A stretch of 64,000 nt of DNA from assembly GCF_964340395.1 (NCBI RefSeq), contig NC_135566.1, forward strand, positions 8,512,001 to 8,576,000, in the 5' to 3' direction. Position 1 is the stretch's first letter; every line of letters begins with the position of its first letter. The position numbers and the translations under genes were made by a program. Below the pieces are notes generated by a model. The model searched no databases, was not told the DNA's origin, and was given only the letters and a program-made list of their open reading frames with translations. Source of the DNA: Glandiceps talaboti. Taxonomy: Eukaryota; Hemichordata; Enteropneusta; Spengelidae. Below, piece after piece: positions 24,865-36,004 of this stretch.

Positions 24865-27800
24865 AAGTTCTCAAACTCTCAAAATCTCAAACATTTATAA
24901 ATTTGCATTTATGCAACAACAATTTTTTTACTTAATAAACAAATTATAACATTACAGTTTACTTACTTCCACTGCATTAAAACACATTTCTTTAAGTTTC
25001 TGAGCTGCATGATCTAGATAACCTTGTAAAATCATATAATTACTATTGAACTGTTTTACACTGGCTTCTAGGATGGCTAGTGTTGGCTTGTGTTCAGGAA
25101 ACTGAAAGAGTAGCCTCTTATTTCTGTAACAATAAAACAAGTAAAAATTAAGTATTTTGATAATAATAATAATAATTATAATAATAATAATCTTTATTTC
25201 TACTGGATGGTTTTATCTCCCAAGAAGTCTAGTGATGGCCATCCGTCATGGGTTCTGTGTTCATGCAGGAGGAAACTGGAGTATCCGGGGAAAACCTGCA
25301 TTATTTAGTCAAGTCAAACTGAACAACACTCTTCTTTAATACTTACAGCATGGTAAATTTAATCAAACACTGAATGGGTTTGAACCCCGGTCGCAGTTGT
25401 AAGAGGCAAGTGGTTTAACCACTTGGCCACCGACAACCCATCTAATATCCATTATCATCACACTAATTAAATATTTCATGCAATGTCTTAACCTGTTATT
25501 TAGAAACTTACAGTGCAATAGAAAAGTAAAAAGTTTGTGTACAGAAAACAATGGTACTCACTCTTGTAATGATATTCTAGTTCCATGTAAATCTGAAGTT
25601 GGTGATGATGGGACGCTATCTCTAGACTATTAAAACAGACAAAAGTTATACACGGCACACATATTTATACTGATTTCATTAAGTTATGTGTTTCATTCAG
25701 AAATAGACAACACACATGATCGCACTTTTTCAATGCAAAAATTTAAATATCACATTCACAAGATAGTCAGGTACCTGATCTATTTTCTGACTTCCAATGT
25801 GAAACAAACTTGAAAAGATACAAAGAAGTCCAAACAGGAAATGAATCAACAGTACATAAGTTCAATACTCAATGTCAAACAAGTAATCCATCATTTTTTC
25901 AAACCATACACCAATAACTCATTAATACTGAAATATTCAAAATTTCAATACATATGCATGTTCTAAACTTTACAGGACTAGAATGATTTTTTTCTTTCTT
26001 TCATTTTTACTGATATTCTTATGAGGTGTTTCTTTATAAATCCCATACACACAGTGCGATGTTTTTATCTTTCAGAAAAAGAGATAAACCAGACTTATCA
26101 CTTACTATGAATAGTGGGTCCAAAGGTTTTTCAATTATTAGCATTTTAAAGGGTTTATAATCCTGTAATTGATTCAAAACAATGAAAATGTAAATGTCCA
26201 ATAATTGCAATATTGACAAAAATTCTGAAAATCTGTGACAACTCTTTCAGTATTGTGCAAAAGAAGATTTAGTTTGTATTACATTGTAGCTTGTTGTCGC
26301 GCTTTTCTCTGAGAAATATTTCATCTGAGCAAACATGTTCACAGCACAGACTAAGTGTAGAATAGGGGCCACTGACAGTTGATAGCACAGGGTAAGTGTA
26401 GAATAGTGGCCACAGATTGTTGACAGCACAGAGTAAGTGAAGAGCAGGGACCACTCATAGTTGATAGCACAAGGTAAGTGTAGAGCAGGGGCCACTCATA
26501 GTTGATAGCACAAGGTAAGTGTAGAGCAGGGGCCACTCATAGTTGACAGCATAGGGTAAGTGAAGAGCAGGGGCCACAAATTGTTGACAGCAAAGAATAA
26601 GTGTAGAGCAGGGGCCACTGATAGTTGACAGGAGCCACTTACAGTTGACAGTACAGGGTAAGTGTGGAGCAGAGACCTCTGACAATTGACAAAACAATTA
26701 CTACTAAACTAGACTGACTATAGAGTTCAATTAGGCATCACAAAGTTTTTTGTAACAATTACATAAAACAAAATATGAATGCTAATAAAGACCAAACATA
26801 TACAATGGTGTATTTTATCACACTGTGAACATTAATCAACATCACTGTCAGATGACACAAAGAAGACGCAAACACAAAACTGTTTATTTATCTGTGTCTG
26901 TATTTTGTTTGTCTAATTCACATAACAAAAAAACCTTGTGCGAGATGTAAAACATTGTCACCTAATTGAAACTCTATAGTCACTCTGGTTTTGTAGTACA
27001 AAGTTAATATGTTCAGTCTAAAACCAGGGATATTCCTGTCCCTTATCTAAACATAAACGACTTAAAAAAGGCTGAATTCACTAGGCGGAATACAAACAGT
27101 GCCCCCTCTATGTCAATTTGACATGCCATTGATGCACAGCACTACCTTATGACACGTCAACATCTGGTGACACCCTATCCCCAGCTATGTAGTAGCTCAT
27201 GAGTAAACCCATTTATTGTCATTTTAATCCTTAACAAAATATTTCGCCAGTTATTACACGGCACACCTCTGGGTGGAATTCAAATGTCTGCAGTCAGTCC
27301 ACTGTTCTAGACTTCTGCCTAATGTACAAGAATCATGTTGAGTATTGAAAGGAATGGCATCATACCTTATTATACCCCAGTTCTTCTGACAAAATTCTAA
27401 TCTTTGCTAAGGTAGAGAAGCCTTCTTTGGTTTGTATACATCCATTTTCAACGCCAATAATTTTGCTGCCATTTTTATCTGTACTAACATAGTGACTGCA
27501 GTGGATGAAAACAATGAAAATTAAAAACACTGTATAAAGGCATGCAATACAAATTAAACAAGGAAAGCTACAAATCTTTCTATAGCCTGTGAATTCAAAA
27601 AGACTGAACTGTCTGGTTGAATAATTGAAAGGAATGGGTCACTAAAGAAGCTACCTCTGAAGATGGCAGATGATAAAAAGCTGTTGGTATGCCAGTCATT
27701 GTTGTGTTTTGCCTGCAAACCTTGTGAACTGATGTTCCTTACAAAAGGTACAATGCATGTGCTAGAGGGTCACTTTCCACATCATTATGCATCAAGTCCT

Positions 27801-28832
27801 TTCATATCTAACCTTGCATAGTACAAAATATATGCTATCAGTAAAGTTGATCACAGCTACCTTTTCTTGTATCATATGTATGTACGAATCTAAATTCCTA
27901 ATTCTCAATATTTAATGTACAAAAAATTACTTAGTGATGCAATGTTTCTATGCATGAAGTATGTTGAATAGTTACTATCATAACAAACTACATACATGTA
28001 TAGTGACAACAAATAAACTTGCAAATGAGAATGTTAATTTTCAAATATAAGTTGTTAAATTATTATACTCACCTTTGAAAATATGGAGACGGTCTCAAAA
28101 TATGGGTATCTAGGAAAGATGATCAGAATATACATTGATTTGACTAGAACTTCATAATGGAATATTATTTGTCTGCTTATTACTTTGGTAATCTAGGCTT
28201 TGGTTTACTAAACACAGACACAAACTAAAACTGTTACTATTCTTGCAACATGTTGATACAACTGTGATAACTATTGAATGGATATTGGTTTACTTTGTCT
28301 CAGTAGGGTAGCTCTCTGAAAGCTAGTTCCAAAAACTTGCAGCATACTGTTTTGGGACTTCCAATGTTTACACTATCTTGATCACAGGGTGACTAGATTC
28401 GCACAACAGAGGAATTGCCCACTTGTCTAATCTACCACATCAAATATCTACACCTATCTAAGTAAACTGAAGTTTCAATTACCAGAGTTGTATTTTGTAT
28501 GTGTACTGCAAGCCACATCATACATGCCTAAAAACACCAATCATTGGCAGTTATTGCATGTCTACACAAATTGTGTAGACATGCAATAACTGCCAATGTA
28601 CAATACAGATGTATATAAATAAGTATACACAAACATTCTCTCCAATACCTGTAGCCCCACTCACATTGGCTACAATACAATCAACAGGACATGGCCACTT
28701 TGTGACACAATAAAAACATTCTCTTTTTTTCATTTCTTCTTTAGATCTTTTTACTCTCATGATAGCATAATGGGTGAGATCAATAGTTCAATGTAGGATA
28801 AAAAATAAATTCTTTTACTTTGGTGGTGGTGG

Positions 28833-28866
<34 letters not shown>

Positions 28867-30538
28867 GAGCCATTTTAGTTCTCATCCTACAAAATTGATT
28901 TTACTTTTAATGAATTTTGTACCCCTAAATACAAATATTTCTTTCAAAAATGTCAGAAATGGAAGAATTTCTGCTGTAGTAAATGCATGGCACAAAATAA
29001 AGGAAAGTGTCAACAAATGAACTATTTTTTACTCACTACATACTGGCTTTATATTCATAACACTACATACTACTACATACTGGCTTTGTATTCATAGCAC
29101 TACATACTACTGCATACTGGATATATATTCATAGCACTACATAGTACTACATACTGATTTGAAATTGATTGTGCAGTTTGAAGCAATGTTCAATTTTGGC
29201 CAACTTATTTAGGAGGTGGGGGGATCTGAGGCCTGAGTGATATGTTTTATCCTTCATTGAACTATTGATCTCATTCTCACCCCTAATTGGAGCTGCTTAA
29301 AAGGCAACACTGCCACAAGTCAAATTAACATTTTGCTATTTTATATCAATATTTTGCTTCTCTTTAAAAGTTAGATTGTAAAGACAAGATTAGCTGTGTA
29401 ATATTTATCAAATACTCACATGGCAAAACAACTTACCAACAAAATTTTGATTAATGTTTATCCCTTTCAAAGAAGCTGCAGCTGGTATACATAAAAGGTA
29501 ACACTTTTCTTGAGCATTTTCAAACTTGTTGGAAAATTTTGTCTGTGGAAAGATGACAAATTCAACTATTTGTTTAGATGTTCTCTAATTATGCTGTTTA
29601 TGTCTTCATCAATAACATGACACTGAAATCAATAATACTGTTATACAATATTGGTGATGATGGTCAGAACAAGTGTTAATTTGCATGAAACGACCATCGA
29701 ATACAATTTATTTTAACTGTCACAGCACATATGCAGTTGGTCAAATGACAACATTTTGATCAACCAATTCTCCACTTGGAATTTAAGACAAGATTATCAA
29801 TACTAGTAATTTGAAAGACAGGCACAAACAGACAGACTGACAAACACAGGGACTCACACATCCTGACACATACAGTGACTGAGAGGCAGAGAAAACTAAA
29901 TATGAGAATGAATGTGATGTTATAGATTTTCGTTTACATTTTCATCATGTACACATGTTTATCCTGGGGTTTTTTTTTCAAGGATTTTAATCAATGATTG
30001 CTCAAACCCTTTAATAAATTGTGACAGGTCGGGACAACCTTGACCGATGTGAGTAAAAAGTGTCAAAACAACAAAGATTAATAGCAGAAATTACGTATCA
30101 AAATATATTTCATTCACTGGTAAAATTCTTAAATTTTCAAAGTTATATTGTGACGAATGTGTGGTGTGCACATCGTACAGTCATCGCATCGGGTAGTACA
30201 TTGTACGTGACACTGGTCGCGACGGGGTGCGTATCATATGACACACACGCCCGGTGCAGTGCACACGCTGTCCGTTCGTACATCGTGATCAGCCTCCACG
30301 TACGTACTGCAGTACACAACTGAAGCGAAGTAAGGCAAGGGGGGCGACGCGACGCAACCAATGTTGTGACCAGAATCAAACATATAGTACATCTGATTTA
30401 GATTTCAATGAGTCGGAACACTAGGTTCCTATAATATTAATGGAGACCTACACTTTTTATGGGTATTGAGTCTACAAAATGTCATACCTGCAAACTTTTG
30501 TAGAAAGGATTGATATCCAAGTCGTCTCCGTCTGCCAT
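19291..30538 (-). CDS. VPS9-domain Rab5-family GEF, VARP/ANKRD27-like without ankyrin repeats
   Basis: Sixteen exons (minus): 30538-30488, 29542-29437, 28109-28073, 27495-27366, 26162-26106, 25626-25562, 25123-24967, 24695-24616, 23956-23797, 23504-23433, 22856-22758, 22348-22251, 21354-21267, 20681-20489, 20116-20014, 19351-19291. They sum to 1557 nt, 518 residues, in frame at every junction. It begins MADGDDLDINPFYKSLQ, comparable with the DEDLLKNPFYLALQ start of VARP. The N-terminal block (FVDTHILRPSPYFQ, then VENGCIQTKEGFSTL) and FGVKPEF also match VARP. VPS9 core is at about 228-390: LTSDDLISIL carries the expected catalytic-loop Asp and SNLYYMEYF the conserved Tyr. VPS9 domains catalyse GDP release on Rab5/Rab21-type GTPases on endosomes. 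Where VARP continues into ankyrin repeats, this protein has about 120 low-complexity residues ending GDFLSSLQNDIFDGTFG. I infer an endosomal GEF; the exact family name is uncertain. Confidence 0.85.
19558..19776. mobile_element. 219-bp MITE with TAA TSD (PIF/Harbinger-like)
   Basis: The inverted ends read GGGAGCTTTCAGTAATTACA on the left and GGGGGCCTTCAGTAATTACA on the complement of the right, extending about 40 bp into a GGGGGAGGGCTGGGGGAA block. TAA flanks both ends (19555-19557, 19777-19779). A 3-bp TWA duplication with GGG ends fits PIF/Harbinger. It lies in the 3' flank side of the last VPS9-gene intron. Confidence 0.7.
20776..21238. mobile_element. foldback MITE (copy 2, internally expanded)
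   Basis: Same ends as 17262-17620 (GTGGCCAT..., ...ATCCTCATCCAAATGGCCAC). The right half is partly duplicated: two tandem versions of the block TTGCAATGTA(T/C)TGAGTTACAAAC ... TTGTTTCA(C/A)ATTGAT. It sits in intron 13 of the VPS9 gene. Confidence 0.75.
22015..22060. repeat. 18-bp triplet tandem repeat
   Basis: Three copies of TCAAAACACAATAGACG, the last diverged. Confidence 0.85.
22150..22225. repeat. dispersed repeat fragment (GATGTGTGAGGGC family)
   Basis: The block GATGTGTGAGGGCACCCCGT, then CATACTTTACAGACTAA, recurs at 35110-35240 and, more diverged, at 18085-18150. Confidence 0.6.
22915..23310. repeat. (GATT)n/(GACT)n microsatellite, ~390 bp
   Basis: A mosaic of GATT, GACT, TAAT and GGCT tetranucleotides in intron 10 of the VPS9 gene. 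The frame encoding SVSHSVSQ repeats is an artefact. Confidence 0.95.
24731..24862. repeat. (CAGA)n-(CA)n-(CTAT)n microsatellite
   Basis: Compound array in intron 7 of the VPS9 gene; the CTAT part has about 16 units. Confidence 0.96.
25160..25440 (-). mobile_element. tRNA-derived SINE
   Basis: On the minus strand the head has box A TGGCCAAGTGG (about 25430-25420) and box B GGTTCAAACCC (25386-25376), spaced as in a tRNA. A body of about 190 bp follows, then a (TTA)n tail at 25193-25161. It lies in intron 6 of the VPS9 gene. The head is no longer a foldable tRNA gene, so it is not called as a tRNA. Confidence 0.85.
26335..26690. repeat. 41-bp minisatellite, about eight units
   Basis: Units of the form ATAGCACAGGGTAAGTGTAG followed by AGCAGGGGCCACTCATAGTTG. 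One unit near 26630 is truncated. It lies in intron 4 of the VPS9 gene, and the repeated minus-strand frames over it are artefacts. Each unit contains GGTAAGT, a consensus 5' splice site on the plus strand only, so it should be silent in this minus-strand gene. Confidence 0.9.
28196..28470 (-). repeat. inverted copy of the 15505/16435 dispersed repeat
   Basis: The complement carries the same blocks, such as GTGTAAACATTGGAAGTCCC and CAAGTGGGCAATTCC, plus the GTTTACTAAA...ACACAAACTAAA end. The best match is the copy at 46545-46745. Confidence 0.65.
28542..28598. repeat. perfect palindrome, 28-bp arms, 1-nt centre
   Basis: The left arm starts CATTGGCAGTTATTGCATGT and the right arm, after a single A, is its exact complement ending ACATGCAATAACTGCCAATG. 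It lies in intron 2 of the VPS9 gene. There is no loop of miRNA size and no flanking duplication I can see. Confidence 0.9.
28829..28866. repeat. (GTT)n microsatellite
   Basis: A GGT run followed by GTT trinucleotides, about 12 units. Confidence 0.95.
29036..29160. repeat. ~45-bp minisatellite, three units
   Basis: Units of CACTACATACT..., ACATACTGGCTTT(A/G)TATTCATA. The units are diverged. Confidence 0.75.
30150..30360. other. CpG-richer segment in VPS9-gene intron 1
   Basis: This segment has many CG dinucleotides (for example GGTCGCGACGGGG, GGCGACGCGACGC) in otherwise AT-rich intron sequence, close to the shared promoter. It could be a CpG-rich regulatory stretch or an inserted repeat. 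No gene is visible. Confidence 0.4.
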
Positions 30539-30838
30539 CTTGTCTCTCGTATACTGCACTCACAGCAATAAATTTGTGTTCACGGTGAATGAATTAAAAA
30601 TCAATACTTTTTAATTTTTACCCATTTATCATGGTATCAACACAATTTTAATATTTTCGTGAACAAATTACATTGATAAATAACGGAAAACTAAAAGTAA
30701 TAAACAATTAATTTATCACTTTTCATATCTCTGTCGAACGAGGACGAAAAGTTCAGAGGTCACATGTCTCCACTTTGGAAAACGTGCGGCAGACACTCTT
30801 TATGATTGTGCAGACCTTTCTTCGGAAAAGTGCGCAAA
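30539..30838. promoter_or_regulatory. bidirectional promoter: VPS9 gene / THOC5
   Basis: The two start codons, 30538 (minus) and 30839 (plus), are 300 bp apart and diverge. No TATA box is evident in either direction, as is usual for housekeeping divergent promoters. Confidence 0.7.
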
Positions 30839-33800
30839 ATGGCTTCAAGTTCCAACCCGATTGTCAAGAAACGACGACGTACAACACGTCCAGGCTCAGA
30901 TATTTCAATATCGTCATCCTCAAAAGACATAAAGAAAGTTAAACTTATGAGTCATGAACCCCAGGTAAGTACTAAACAGTAAACTGTAATTTGTAAACAG
31001 TCATACATTCAAACCATTGAACGGTACATGTATTGCATTCAACTGATACATTGAGATGGTCAGCTATATGAAAAGTTATCAAATCTGTCATTTACCCATG
31101 GTACATATGCAAAGATGTAGAAACGGTAACTTTTTACATAGGTTGATCTATGTCAGAACATTTTCTGAAAATCCCTAACCCTAAAAAATAAAACTATTGA
31201 TTGGTGAAGTGAATGGTCCATCGATAAATTATTGATGAAATAGTTGTTTAGTGAAGGATAGATAGACACAGAGTAGTCTTTGTTTATCTTTCATATGTTT
31301 GCACTGAAATATATTCAGTATTCAATTTTAAAGAATGCGAAAATCAGACATCCCTCAAATGCCAGCATCCATTAATTCCTAGGAACCAGCATACAGTGAA
31401 GAAAAGGAAGTTGAGCTAAGAGATCCACAGAAAGATCAACAGATGTTTGCCACAGCAAGTGGAGAAGTGAAAAAGTGTATGCAACATATCTATAATATCA
31501 AAATGGATGGCCCACAACATGGGGTAAGATACTTTTACCTTTCTGATCATGTCAACTGTCACACTACAGCAGCTGCACAACTGTAGTTACAATTGTTGAT
31601 AACTTTTTGGGTAGCTTCAATAATTGTAGCATTGTTTTTGTTGCCAATTTTTTTTTCATTTTTAGCTCCACTGTCAATGACAGCCGAGCAGAGCTTAAGG
31701 GTTTGGTTGATTCTCCATTGTCATCCATCAACTTTCTTTGTGTTAATCTTCTGTGGAAATACTTTGATTTTTGTTGTTACTGTGAAGAGATTTGTAAAGT
31801 TTCTCCAATAACTCAACGTACATCTTATTTTTTAACTCTAACTGTTCTAACTTGAAGCACTCTCTTAATGCAGTGTGACCTATGGTAATTTGAATATGAT
31901 CCAACGTAAATACAGCATTGTAACAGGTCATTTCCTGATATAGGAAGCATGTCTAGGGTAGTTTAGAAACCATGTCATATATATTACCAATTCATGTTAG
32001 ATTACATCAACAGCTTACATTTTAGGCAAAATAACAGTCAAGATTTAATTGCGACTACACAAGGTTGATGGTGAACATATTTTATTTTTCATTTCATACA
32101 GCTTATGTATTGCTTCCTTGACACTGCATGAATTATGATTTCTTTACGTCTAATATGCACATTTTTGCTCAACCATGAATACTACTGATGTAAGTTCATT
32201 TTGCTGCTTCATTGCCATTACTTAGGTATATGACCCATATATGTATATGCTGATGAGACTGCGTTTTCATTCTGACTCGTATTACATTGTACATGTATTG
32301 ATGATAAGTGTTGTGATATTTACAGACCACAGAGGTGAATGAGAAAAGAATACAGGCATCTCTGAATTTTGTGACGTTGAAGAAGCTGAACAGGGTGGCA
32401 CACATCAGATGTAAGAAGGCAAAGGACGTGACACATGAGTCGAAAATGAAAGTTGATAGCTTTCATTTACAGCTACAGAATCTATTGTATGAAGTCATGC
32501 ATTTACAAAAGGAGATCAGGAAGTGCCTTGAATTCGAGTGAGTAAAGAGCATAGATTGATACTGTATTTAGGACGATTTCTGTCAGGCGAGATAATGGAC
32601 ACCCTTACTTGTTGATATATCAGCTGACTAGGGAGTAAAGTGCATCTCATCTAACTAGCTGGACGGATGTAGTGCAAATGAATTAGGAAGGATTAATAGT
32701 ATTTCGATAGGACACCATTTTCATAGTGGCAATATGGAAAATAGAAAGTAGATTGCAGGTATAAGTTTCCTTTAGACAAGTGCTATACTCTGCTATTTTA
32801 TCCTTATAGGCTGAGGTGTATATTTATTATGATACCATTTTGTTATTCTGATTATTTTTTGGTGTAAAATGATTTTAAAAAAAGGTGACACTGAAATAAT
32901 GCAAGAGTCTGAAATGGTAGAAACCCCTATCTCACCCCTAGGAGGCCCTACTCATGATAAATCACTTAACATTCCTACAAACTAGTGTGTGAATGGTAAG
33001 ACCATATGGGCAGACAAATATACTGGCACCTAGTGAAAGAGATGTCTTTTAGTATATGAGGATTAGTTTACAATTCTCGGTACCTGAAATAGAATATTAC
33101 TGCCTAGGCACATCATAAAAATAATAAACATTCAATTTCTCAGTCGACACCATAACTTCAGCTGCACATGCTTCACATGCAATACTAAAGGTGCACATGA
33201 AAGTAAGTCAACCTTCTCATTCTATTTTGACCCACTAGCATGATGCAAAGAGCTATTGCAGGTACAGAGAATTGATGTCTCATTGATATTAGTAGTAAAT
33301 GAGCACACAAACATCTTGAATCTTGAACTAGTAGTAGTTTTATAACTTAGCGGGCTAATTTCAAGAAGTTGAATTTGAATTGTCTCATTAAATATTCACA
33401 TCTTTGTTTCCAATCTATAACAGTTCTAAAGATGAAGACATTGATTTGGTAGAAGTTGATGAATTCTACCACGATGCTCCCACTGAGATATCTAAACCTG
33501 ACATCACTAAGAAAGATCCTCATCAGCTGAGACTAGCCAGACTGGATTGGGAATTAGAGCAAAGACAGAGGTGTGTATTCAACACTTAACAACAGTTGTT
33601 TTTAAATACTCTTTCTTATGTATATGAACTCACAAAAAATGTATATTCTTAAGTTACATCGAAAAACAAATTCTATGTGTCAATTCAGAGCATACCTATC
33701 TAAATTAGAATCATTATCTATTTTTGAGGGCGTCAACAAAAATACATTTATTTAATTTCTTTTAGTGAAAATTTTTTTCCAAAAGTCAAACGATATGCCT

Positions 33801-35892
33801 ATATTTGTGGCTTCTAACTTTCACTATATCTGCAATGACACAAACTAATGTACATGGAAATGCAATCAGTTGTGAAGTAGGGAATCTCACAGCAAAACAT
33901 CACCAGTACCATAATGGTGCTCTGTACAGGTCTCATAATTTGAATTGTCTGGGATCGTAAGTTCGTCTTCATGGTCATTTCCTGACTAGTAATCTCTTGT
34001 TTCGATTTTCCGTCAGACTTGCTGAAAAATGTAAAGATGCTCAAAGCAATAAAGACATCTTTCTCAAGGAGATCCACACAAAGAAGGAGTACCTTGATAG
34101 TTTGCAGCCTAAGCTTACTGATGTACTACAGGTAAGATTTACAGTGTAAGCTATCTGATGTCTACAGGTAAGTTTGACATCATGTGATATCCATCACAAT
34201 CTGTAATTTCTACCCCAGTTTATTTACCCCAGTGTATAAAAGACTATAACAAACAAGAGAAGGGTAAATGGGGAGTCAAGAAATAGCTTACAGCTAGTCT
34301 AGCCTGACCCCCAGCATTGTACATTGTGAATAATATCAGACATGACTAATTTCCATGTATGTATTTCATCATTTTAGTCAACCCAGCCACTACAGATGTT
34401 GTCTATGCCCTTTGAACAGACTAGAATGCAGCATAAAACAGCTAGACATTTACCAAGACCACTGTATATATTGTATGTACAAGCTAGTGCTTATCATGAG
34501 GCCTGTGGTAAGTTTGATATCTGTGTTTAAAGTTGTACTTACCAAAGAAAATGATTTTGCTCAGTTACTCCTTGTACATACAATGGGGCTACTACATTAA
34601 GGTCTGACATCCATCCATCAGTTGGTCAGCCCGCTAATGTATCTCAGATATCGTGAACGAAATGCAACCAAATCCAATGCAAGTTAGATCATATGCTGGA
34701 TATATGTACACCACTTCACTTCACAATTATGAAATTATGAAACCCAAAGAATCAGTTTATTGATTTCAGCCACAATTCGCAAATATATTATGAATGTAAT
34801 GTCAATCAACAAATTAAAAAGTAAGTTCATATATGCTTGCAGTACTTGTTGAAGTAAATGTGTCTTGTCATGCTTTGTCTTGTATATTCTATAGATAAAC
34901 AACTATCTGTGAGTATAGAAGGTGATGTGGAGGCTGCTATAGTTGAGGAAACAACCAGTAGTGTTATAGAATATGACAGTGATTCAGATGATGAAACCGC
35001 TGAAAGAACAGTAAGTCGTTAACATATAAAGGCTCATGACTCAATCCCAGGTTCTCAAATTAGTGTTATCTTATCAGTCGAGTCATAAGGAGTATGTAGG
35101 ATCAAGACCAACTTATCAAGACCATCTCAACCAGACTGTAAGACAAGTCATGTCACTCTGTCCTCACAGGCCTGTGAAATGCATTGACCGATGTGTGAGG
35201 GCGCCCTGTCACAGTATACTTTACCAGACTATAGCTCGACCAGACAACTTTTTTCACACCTAAATTAAATCCAAATTTGAACAATCAGCAGTCATTTGAC
35301 TAAGAATTTGAAGTATATATTAGTGTATTGAAACTTTACAATTTGTGTTACAGAAAAGGAGACGTCGTAAAACTGGAGATTTTCTCAAAGAAAAGAGGAA
35401 AAAGATCTTGAAGAAGCATCCTCTTGCTGTTATTCTCAATATTAAATGTGCAGGTATGTGTTAAAGAAAATATGTAATACAGTCAAAAGTTTGAATATTG
35501 CTTCACTGTCTGTTTTATAAAGTTAGATAGTACGAGATCTACCGTACCAAATCATGTACATCAAGTTTAATAATCATAGGCTATCAGATTCATCCTCAAT
35601 GACAAATCTCTCAGTGTATGAAGACTGTTGAATAATTGATGATTTGGCATCAGGAATGTATCATGTTATTAATGTATGTACTGGTCTTGATAGAAAAGAT
35701 TCGACAGAGTAATTCCAGTAAACAGTGTAGTCAAATTATAGCTTGTAAGCTATGATATCTTTGCTTTCTTTCCAGACGGTTCCGTTCTGTGTTTAACATT
35801 CAGTTACTTGACACTACTACAGATAGTCACTGTTGGTGTCAAACTTACACCAGCTTCTGATTCAGTAGTCACTACAATCACTGGAGGGTAAG

Positions 35893-35968
<76 letters not shown>

Positions 35969-35969
35969 G

Positions 35970-36004
<35 letters not shown>

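Noticed and set aside
25376-25440. tRNA gene on the minus strand
   Set aside because: Box A and box B are present but the acceptor stem does not pair and a SINE body with a (TTA)n tail follows.
26335-26690. Repeated minus-strand frames with YTLCYQLSVAP units as a repeat protein
   Set aside because: 41-bp minisatellite in an intron, with a period not divisible by three and no conservation of reading.
28542-28598. microRNA precursor
   Set aside because: The arms pair perfectly with a 1-nt loop, which cannot form a normal pre-miRNA hairpin with bulges and a terminal loop.
28551-28760. Minus-strand frame (KWPCPVDCIVANVSGATG) as an exon of the VPS9 gene
   Set aside because: Exons 2 (29542-29437) and 3 (28109-28073) join in phase and match VARP without it; there is no suitable acceptor and donor pair, and part overlaps the palindrome.
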